A stretch of DNA of 48,871 nucleotides from Scytonematopsis contorta HA4267-MV1 (GTDB taxonomy: Bacteria > Cyanobacteriota > Cyanobacteriia > Cyanobacteriales > Nostocaceae): contig JAHHIC010000077.1 of NCBI GenBank assembly GCA_019359035.1, positions 1 through 48,871 of the forward strand, written 5' to 3'. The notes beneath the pieces are model-generated. The model saw only the letters and a list, made by a program, of their open reading frames with translations, had not been told where the DNA came from and made no database searches. A program made the position numbers and the translations under genes. This document shows positions 43,651 to 48,871 of the stretch, piece by piece. Positions within the stretch are counted from its first letter, which is position 1. Every line of letters starts with the position of its first letter.

Positions 43651-43873
43651 AGAAACCCCACCCCCAACCCCCTCCCCGCACGCGGGGAGGGGGCTACGAT
43701 TAATGATGAATACCTCGATAATTAAACACAAAAATTAAATACAAAAATCGACTATTTCTAACTATTGTCGTAGCCCCCTCCCCGTAAACGGGGAGGGGGT
43801 TGGGGGTGGGGTTTATTTGTGCGGTTGGGGGTGGGGTTTATTTGTGCGGTTGGGGGTGGGGTTTATTTATCTT
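43651..43873. repeat. foldback element, copy 1, with 25-bp tandem units
   Basis: The left arm (about 43651-43700) has AGAAACCCCACCCCCAACCC and CGGGGAGGGGGCTACGAT. The right arm (about 43767-43814) is its inverse and ends GGTTGGGGGTGGGGTTT. Each arm has its own CCCCTCCCCG...CGGGGAGGGG stem. After the right arm a 25-bp unit (TTGGGGGTGGGGTTTATTTG plus TGCGG) is repeated at 43800, 43825 and 43850. A related element is at 46711. Confidence 0.85.
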
Positions 43874-43939
43874 GCGTGGGTTGAATGGTTTATAATGTAT
43901 TTTAATTTACATTATTTAACATTTTTAACCTGATTTACT

Positions 43940-45244
43940 GTGAAAACTGTTACCAAATTTTGTACCCCAGTAGCTGCTAAGTTATTTTCTAATTTGGAAT
44001 TTGATGGTAAAGAGTTTCGTCATCAACCAGGTAGCATTTTAGGAAGCACCGCACTCGTAGCTGGAACCACAGTTGGCGCTGGTATTTTAGCGATGCCAAC
44101 ATTTACTTTACCATCTGGCATTGTTCCTTCAACAGTCTTGCTGATAGGAGTGTGGCTTTATGCATTAATTTCCGCATTACTGATAACTAAAGTAACATTA
44201 AACACCATGTCTCAGACAGGACGAGTAAGTGTTAGTTTATTGACAATGGTTGAAAAGACTCTGGGAAAAGTGGTAGCTAGAATTGCGTCTGGGGCATACT
44301 TATTTTTGCACTACGCTTTACTAGTAGCTTATATATCTCAAGGTGGGGAGATATTAACATCTTTATCAAATAAAATTTGGAATATACAACAGATTTTACC
44401 GGGGTTAGGTGGAAGTGTTTTTACTATAATATTTGGTGGAATGATGTACCTCGTTCGGGAAAAGCTAATAGAGAAAATCAATAATATTTTTGTCGGAATA
44501 GTAATTAGCTCTTTTGTGGGGTTGTTACTTGTAGTTGGGAATCAAATAAATTTTGAGCAATTTTATTTTCAAAACTGGAGTGCGCTTCCACCAGCAATTT
44601 CAGTAATGTTAGTTGCGCTATTTTATCATAATATTGTTCCTGTAATAACAGTGCAACTAGAAGGAGATTACCAAAAAATCCGTCAATCTATCATCATAGG
44701 TTCCTTAATTCCTTTAGCAATGTTTTTGATATGGAACGCAGTAATTTTAGGGAGCGTTAGTCCTGAGATATTAAAATCTGTGTCACAAGGAAATGCTGTT
44801 TTTGACCCGTTACAAATTTTGCGTAACGGTAGTGCTGGAGAATGGATAGGTCTACTAGTTTCCGTATTTTCAGAGTTTGCGATTGTGACATCATTTATTG
44901 GATTCGTTTACGGGTTGTTAGATTTTTTCCAAGATTTCCCCCTGTTTAGAGATAGTAAATACAGTAATAATCGTCTACCATTATTGGGGTTTGTACTTTT
45001 TCCTCCCATGAGTTTATCGGCACTAAACCCAAGTATATTTTTTACTGCATTGGATTATGCTGGGACATTTAGTATCTCTGTTTTAGGGGGTATTATTCCA
45101 GCTTTGATGGTTTGGAAACAACGCTACCAAAACTTAGATTTGCACAGCATCAACAAACCTTACTTTAGTGGTGGTAAAGTAACGATGGTTGTGATGATTT
45201 GTATTGCGTTGGTTGTGATTTTGCAACAAATTATAAGTTATTAA
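43940..45244 (+). CDS. aromatic amino acid permease (Trp/Tyr-specific family)
   Basis: This 434-aa membrane protein starts at a GTG (43940). About 11 membrane segments are seen, the first with the family signature STALVAGTTVGAGILAMPTF. Later segments include FGGMMYLVREKLIEKINNIF and VMLVALFYHNIVPVITVQLE. The family (Mtr/TnaB/TyrP) imports tryptophan or tyrosine with protons. It is single, preceded by a foldback element, and its end overlaps the convergent VOC gene by 4 bp. Confidence 0.9.
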   Translation: MKTVTKFCTPVAAKLFSNLEFDGKEFRHQPGSILGSTALVAGTTVGAGILAMPTFTLPSGIVPSTVLLIGVWLYALISALLITKVTLNTMSQTGRVSVSLLTMVEKTLGKVVARIASGAYLFLHYALLVAYISQGGEILTSLSNKIWNIQQILPGLGGSVFTIIFGGMMYLVREKLIEKINNIFVGIVISSFVGLLLVVGNQINFEQFYFQNWSALPPAISVMLVALFYHNIVPVITVQLEGDYQKIRQSIIIGSLIPLAMFLIWNAVILGSVSPEILKSVSQGNAVFDPLQILRNGSAGEWIGLLVSVFSEFAIVTSFIGFVYGLLDFFQDFPLFRDSKYSNNRLPLLGFVLFPPMSLSALNPSIFFTALDYAGTFSISVLGGIIPALMVWKQRYQNLDLHSINKPYFSGGKVTMVVMICIALVVILQQIISY

Positions 45245-45741
45245 CTATTAATTACTGGGTCACATCTAATTTCAATCATAAAACCGTCCGGGTCGTAGAA
45301 ATATACTCCTCTACCTGTGGGACGGGTGACGGGTCCATGTGCGATGGTGATTTGATTTGTTTTTAATACTTCAACTGCTTGGTCAAATAACTGCTGTTCA
45401 ATATCAAATGCTAGATGGTAAGCTCTTGTAAATTCATGCTCTGGGTTAGGGTCTGGTGGTGTTAGGTCAGGAGTCCAAAATAAATCTAATATAGTACCGT
45501 CTGGTGTTGCAAAGTTGGCAACTTTTCCTTCTTTGACTAAATCTAAAAGGGTTTTCGGGATTTCTTCACCTGTAAGTTCGTGTAAACCCAGCATATTTCC
45601 ATAAAAATGACGAGAAGCTTGCATGTCCCGGACGTTTAAAGCGATATGATGTACTCGTCGCAGCATTCCTCTTGTGAGGACGGTATTTAATGTAGTACTA
45701 GATAGCATGGCAAAAATATTTTTTGAAGGCGGTAATATCAT
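45241..45741 (-). CDS. VOC/glyoxalase family protein
   Basis: The 166-aa frame has starts at 45741, 45708 and 45666. The last one, MLRRVHHIALNVRDMQASRH, opens the conserved domain. Family blocks include HHIALNVRDM with the metal-binding His, HFYGNMLGLHELTGEEIP, FTRAYHLAFDIEQQ and a final DPDGFMIEIRCD with the metal-binding Glu. Members are metal-dependent lyases or dioxygenases; the substrate is unknown. The 45741 start would lie only 3 bp from the divergent pip start, so 45708 or 45666 is more credible. Confidence 0.88.
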   Translation of the reverse strand: MILPPSKNIFAMLSSTTLNTVLTRGMLRRVHHIALNVRDMQASRHFYGNMLGLHELTGEEIPKTLLDLVKEGKVANFATPDGTILDLFWTPDLTPPDPNPEHEFTRAYHLAFDIEQQLFDQAVEVLKTNQITIAHGPVTRPTGRGVYFYDPDGFMIEIRCDPVINS

Positions 45742-45744
45742 TTT

Positions 45745-46692
45745 ATGCGAGAACTATACCCATTAATAGAACCTTACAACGAAGGAAAACTCCCAGTTTC
45801 CGATATCCACACAATTTACTTTCAAGAATGTGGCAACCCCCAAGGTAAACCGATTGTATTATTACATGGTGGTCCTGGTGGTGGATGTCCTCCTTTTTAT
45901 CGACAATATTTCCACCCAGAAAAATGGCGTTTGGTGATGTTTGACCAACGTGGTTGTGGAAAAAGTACACCCCATGCTGAATTGCAGGAAAATACTACTT
46001 GGGATTTAGTCAGTGATATTGAAAAACTGCGTGAGCATTTAGGTATCGAAAAATGGATTGTGTTTGGTGGTAGTTGGGGAAGTACGCTGTCGTTAGCTTA
46101 TAGCCAAACCCATCCGGAACGGTGTAAAGGATTAATATTACGTGGTATTTTTATGCTGCGTCAAAAAGAGTTGATTTGGTTTTATCAGGAAGGTACGAGC
46201 TATATTTTTCCTGATGCATGGGAAGCGTATCTCAAACCAATCCCACCGGAAGAAAGGGGAGATATGTTAACAGCTTATTATAAGCGTTTGACCAGTCCGG
46301 ATATGCAAATCAGGTTAGAAGCTGCTCGTGCTTGGTCAGTTTGGGAAGGGACTACTAGTAAGTTGTTTCCTGATACCCAATTAATGCAAACCTTTGGTGA
46401 AGATGAATTTGCTGATGCTTTTGCACGAATTGAGTGTCATTATTTTATGAATAAAGGTTTTTTTGAACAAGAAGACCAATTACTTTTAAATGTTCATCGT
46501 ATTCGTGATATTCCTGGTGTAATTGTTCAGGGAAGATACGATATTGTTTGCCCTATGATATCAGCTTGGGAACTTCATCGCGCTTGGCCGGAAGCTGAGT
46601 TTATTGTGGTTCCGGATGCGGGTCATTCTATGAGCGAACCTGGTATTATGAGTGCTTTAATTGATGCTACGGATAAGTTTGCGGAGTTATAA
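45745..46692 (+). CDS. pip: proline iminopeptidase
   Basis: This 315-aa alpha/beta hydrolase of the S33 family shows HGGPGGGCPPFYRQYF, FDQRGCGKSTPHAELQENTT, the nucleophile FGGSWGSTLSLAY (Ser110), the Asp in VQGRYDIVCP and the His in DAGHSMSEPG. It releases N-terminal proline from peptides in the cytoplasm. Length and motifs are canonical. No good ribosome binding site is seen before the ATG, which lies close to the divergent VOC gene. Confidence 0.95.
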   Translation: MRELYPLIEPYNEGKLPVSDIHTIYFQECGNPQGKPIVLLHGGPGGGCPPFYRQYFHPEKWRLVMFDQRGCGKSTPHAELQENTTWDLVSDIEKLREHLGIEKWIVFGGSWGSTLSLAYSQTHPERCKGLILRGIFMLRQKELIWFYQEGTSYIFPDAWEAYLKPIPPEERGDMLTAYYKRLTSPDMQIRLEAARAWSVWEGTTSKLFPDTQLMQTFGEDEFADAFARIECHYFMNKGFFEQEDQLLLNVHRIRDIPGVIVQGRYDIVCPMISAWELHRAWPEAEFIVVPDAGHSMSEPGIMSALIDATDKFAEL

Positions 46693-46710
46693 AACTTATA
46701 TTTACTCGTG

Positions 46711-46916
46711 CCTGTATAAGAAAACCCCACCCCCAACCCCCAACCCCGTAAACGGGGAGGGGGCTACGATTTGATTTTTCATGTTTCCACTGATTAGCAA
46801 TTATTTTGTACTATTTATTTATATATACTAATTATTTATTTGTATACGCATAACGGATAAGAAATTATTTTCGTAGCCCCCTGCCCGTATGCACGGGTTG
46901 GGGGTGGGGTTTCTTT
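46711..46916. repeat. foldback element, copy 2
   Basis: The left arm at about 46715-46770 (GTATAAGAAAACCCCACCCC and CGGGGAGGGGGCTACGAT) and the right arm at about 46871-46915 (TCGTAGCCCCCTGCCCGTAT, then GGTTGGGGGTGGGGTTTCTT) are inverted. The arms match those at 43651 and the AT-rich centre is about 100 bp. It fills most of the 335-bp gap between pip and the methyltransferase gene. Confidence 0.85.
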
Positions 46917-47027
46917 TCCGGGTGAGAAGTAGAAAGACCTACTTTTGATAGTTTGCGAAGGGGTACACCATGTTATATTATCTAGTCTGTGCAAATTTAG
47001 TAGAATATTAAGGAAGAGTTTGAATAT

Positions 47028-47756
47028 ATGCTAAATAAAACAGATACCTATAGGGTCAAAAAGTTTTTGAATAATACATTTAAGAAAATATTTTTTGATA
47101 GATTTGCGAAATATTCAAGTTTGGATATTAATTTACAGATTCAAAAGAAAGCTCTAGAATCAACTGTTGATTATGTTATAGAAAACATGACCCATGCACA
47201 AACTTTTACAGATAATTTTAGTGTGCTCAAGTGGGCTATATCTAAAAGTAATTTAGATGGTTTGGTGATGGAATTTGGAGTATGGCAAGGAGCAACAGTT
47301 AATTTTATTGCTCAACATGCATCTTCTACAGAAGTTCATGGGTTTGATTCTTTTGAAGGATTACCAGAGTTTTGGATAGATATTCCTCATGTCGGTCGAT
47401 TTGATAAAGGTTCATTTGATATGAAGGGTGAACTTCCGGCTGTTGTTAAAAATGTACAACTTTATCCGGGATGGTTTAAGGATAGTTTACCTGGATTCTT
47501 AGAAAATCATCACGAGCATGTATCGTTTATACATATAGATTGTGATTTATATTCATCCACAAAAACTGTATTAGATTTACTAAAAGAACGTATCAGGTCT
47601 GGGACTGTAATTGTTTTTGATGAATACTTTAATTATCCAACTTGGGAAAAGCACGAGTTTAAGGCTTTTCAAGAATTTGTGACTGAGAAAAATATAAAGT
47701 ATCAATACCTTGGTTATAACAGAGTTGGTAGAGAAGTTGCGGTAATGATTCTTTAA
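47028..47756 (+). CDS. TylF/MycF-like O-methyltransferase
   Basis: This 242-aa protein has the SAM-binding pattern GLVMEFGVWQGATVNFIAQH, VHGFDSFEGLPEFW and the metal-binding FIHIDCDLYSSTKTVLDLL, then VIVFDEYFNYPTWEKHEFKA. This is the TylF/MycF class, known for sugar O-methylation in macrolide pathways but widespread in surface glycan genes. Cytoplasmic. The EmrE-like gene begins 97 bp downstream. Confidence 0.9.
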   Translation: MLNKTDTYRVKKFLNNTFKKIFFDRFAKYSSLDINLQIQKKALESTVDYVIENMTHAQTFTDNFSVLKWAISKSNLDGLVMEFGVWQGATVNFIAQHASSTEVHGFDSFEGLPEFWIDIPHVGRFDKGSFDMKGELPAVVKNVQLYPGWFKDSLPGFLENHHEHVSFIHIDCDLYSSTKTVLDLLKERIRSGTVIVFDEYFNYPTWEKHEFKAFQEFVTEKNIKYQYLGYNRVGREVAVMIL

Positions 47757-47853
47757 TAACAGTTTTATATTTTGAGTTTTGTTAACTTTAGTTATTAAAC
47801 AGATTATTAACTTTGTCCAGATAATAATCTTAATTTCTAAAGGAATTTGTATT

Positions 47854-48204
47854 ATGTCTATTTTGACATCTTGGCTACTATTAGTTGGTGCTGCTGCTTG
47901 CACTTGCATAGGTAATTTAATGTTAAAGCAATCGCGTTTCGTGACAGCAGACTCAGGTATTTTTGGGTCGGGGATTTCTCCTTGGTTTCTTTTTTCGCTG
48001 GTTTTTTTCTGTGTGAATTTAGTGATGTTTAGTAAATCTTTAGATAAACTTCCGATGTCGGTAGCTATTCCTGTTTCTCAAGGTCTTACATTTGTTTTAA
48101 CTATGATACTGGCAAATAGATTATTCAGCGAAAGTTTTGGCTCTAAAGAATTAATCGCCTCTAGTTTTATTATGACTGGAATTGTGATTATGTCTCATCA
48201 ATAA
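47854..48204 (+). CDS. EmrE-like four-helix membrane protein
   Basis: The frame opens upstream at 47779, but the ATG at 47854 has AAAGGAATT 9 nt before it and gives 116 aa. Four membrane helices are seen, starting LTSWLLLVGAAACTCIGNLM, then FLFSLVFFCVNLVMF, VAIPVSQGLTFVLTMILAN and ELIASSFIMTGIVIM. It belongs to the SMR/EamA-like superfamily. The glutamate of helix 1 used by drug exporters is absent, so it is more like the ArnE/ArnF lipid-sugar flippase class. It may work with the methyltransferase upstream on a membrane-linked sugar. Confidence 0.85.
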   Translation: MSILTSWLLLVGAAACTCIGNLMLKQSRFVTADSGIFGSGISPWFLFSLVFFCVNLVMFSKSLDKLPMSVAIPVSQGLTFVLTMILANRLFSESFGSKELIASSFIMTGIVIMSHQ

Positions 48205-48300
48205 AAAATCCCCACCCTTTTGGGGTGTGGCTACTTCTTGAAAGGGGGTGCTAGAAATGGTAGTATATACATTGGCTATAATTAAATCAAAAAAAAATTT

Positions 48301-48867
48301 ATGGTCAAATTAAAATACTTTTTTTCAAGCGAGTTCCTCAGTAGCGAAGAGCTAGAAATTAAACAAGAGATTTTTGACAAGTATAAGTATGCTTTGTTAG
48401 TAATTGGCGTAGACTTTAGCGAGGAGACCATACAAGAGGCATTAATTAATTGTAATAATGGATTTGAAGATGCTTTGCGAGCAACAATTGCTTATTGGTA
48501 TTGGTTGAGAAGTAAAAAAGAAACATTTTACGCGAATGCTTGTTTATTGGCAGCAATTCATAACACTTGGAATGGTTATTATTGGCGTGATGAATACTTA
48601 GATAATCCTGATTTCAAAAACCCCCGCGAATTATTTTGGGAAGACGCAGCCAAATATTTGGGGTACGATTTAAGAAATCAAGCAATCATCGATATTAAAG
48701 AAAGAGACGACGGTGATATTTACATATTATTTTGTTCTAGTGCTTGTCTAAGGTTAACTCAAGCTCAGCGTAATGGCTGGAGTTGGCTGAAGGAATATGC
48801 TGAGCGGCAAATTGAAGAAAAATTACAAAAAGAGATGATGTTGCAGCAATTTCGTCATATAAAATAA
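48301..48867 (+). CDS. hypothetical protein, 188 aa
   Basis: I do not recognise this protein. It is soluble and mostly helical, rich in Trp and Tyr (ALRATIAYWYWLRSKKETFY, then NTWNGYYWRDEYLDNPDF), with a strand region DIKERDDGDIYILFCSSACL and a charged C-terminal helix. No catalytic motif is visible. The stop is 4 bp before the window end. No ribosome binding site precedes the ATG. Confidence 0.6.
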   Translation: MVKLKYFFSSEFLSSEELEIKQEIFDKYKYALLVIGVDFSEETIQEALINCNNGFEDALRATIAYWYWLRSKKETFYANACLLAAIHNTWNGYYWRDEYLDNPDFKNPRELFWEDAAKYLGYDLRNQAIIDIKERDDGDIYILFCSSACLRLTQAQRNGWSWLKEYAERQIEEKLQKEMMLQQFRHIK

Positions 48868-48871
48868 ATTC

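Overview
The window is an AT-rich, gene-dense stretch of a cyanobacterial chromosome, most likely from a filamentous heterocyst-forming genus (Nostocales). The evidence is a plant-type PetF ferredoxin, a biliverdin reductase BvdR, DevB/DevC exporter subunits, a cyanobacterial-type MMADHC-like protein, a DUF1350 protein, TIGR04283-type glycosyltransferase plus rhodanese, and abundant heptanucleotide repeats and short palindromic elements between genes. By eye I saw only two HIP1 octamers (around 4744 and 34016), so a HIP1-poor lineage such as the Rivularia/Calothrix group is possible, but this is inference. I saw no tRNA, rRNA, CRISPR array or intact insertion sequence.

Region 1 (1-4.2 kb) looks like an accessory, defence-type island. 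It holds the 3' remnant of a UvrD/Rep-family helicase, then a tight three-gene operon: an unrecognised 369-aa protein, a small winged-helix/zinc-ribbon protein, and a PD-(D/E)xK nuclease with an intact E-D-ExK core. Decayed sequence follows. This cassette is the best candidate in the window for an undescribed system.

Region 2 (4.2-14.1 kb) has a HEAT-repeat protein, small hypotheticals, a 957-aa protein with duplicated N-terminal helix-turn-helix-like repeats and a long helical body, a VanZ-like membrane protein, a DevB-DevC pair without an adjacent DevA ATPase, and an MMADHC-like protein. Region 3 (14.1-22 kb) is rich in proteolysis and envelope genes: a subtilase with a downstream propeptide-like mini-protein, MltA, LemA, an M48 protease and a DUF1350 hydrolase-like protein. 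Region 4 (21.8-25.9 kb) is a signalling block: a response regulator fused to a PP2C-type phosphatase, a STAS antagonist and a four-PAS histidine kinase, which together suggest a partner-switching circuit.

Region 5 (26-30 kb) is a GMC oxidoreductase plus a CgeB-like glycosyltransferase, bracketed by near-identical 26-bp inverted repeats. Region 6 (30-39 kb) holds an acetoacetate-decarboxylase-like protein, a condensation-type acyltransferase, a LysM/lysozyme-like secreted protein with a Tyr-Pro repeat linker, an HTH-GrpE fusion, a sulfiredoxin-Dps pair, a SpoIID-like protein, petF and bvdR. Region 7 (39-48.9 kb) carries an EVE protein, an acidic protein with a C-terminal winged-helix-like domain, MogA, DUF547, a glycosyltransferase with rhodanese, an aromatic amino acid permease, a VOC protein, prolyl aminopeptidase, a TylF-like methyltransferase with an EmrE-like membrane protein, and a hypothetical.

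Intergenic space is heavily colonised by repeats: heptamer tracts, GTAGAGAC-ended palindromes with variable cores, two copies of a GC-rich foldback element, and an element of nested palindromes followed by an 8-bp tandem repeat.
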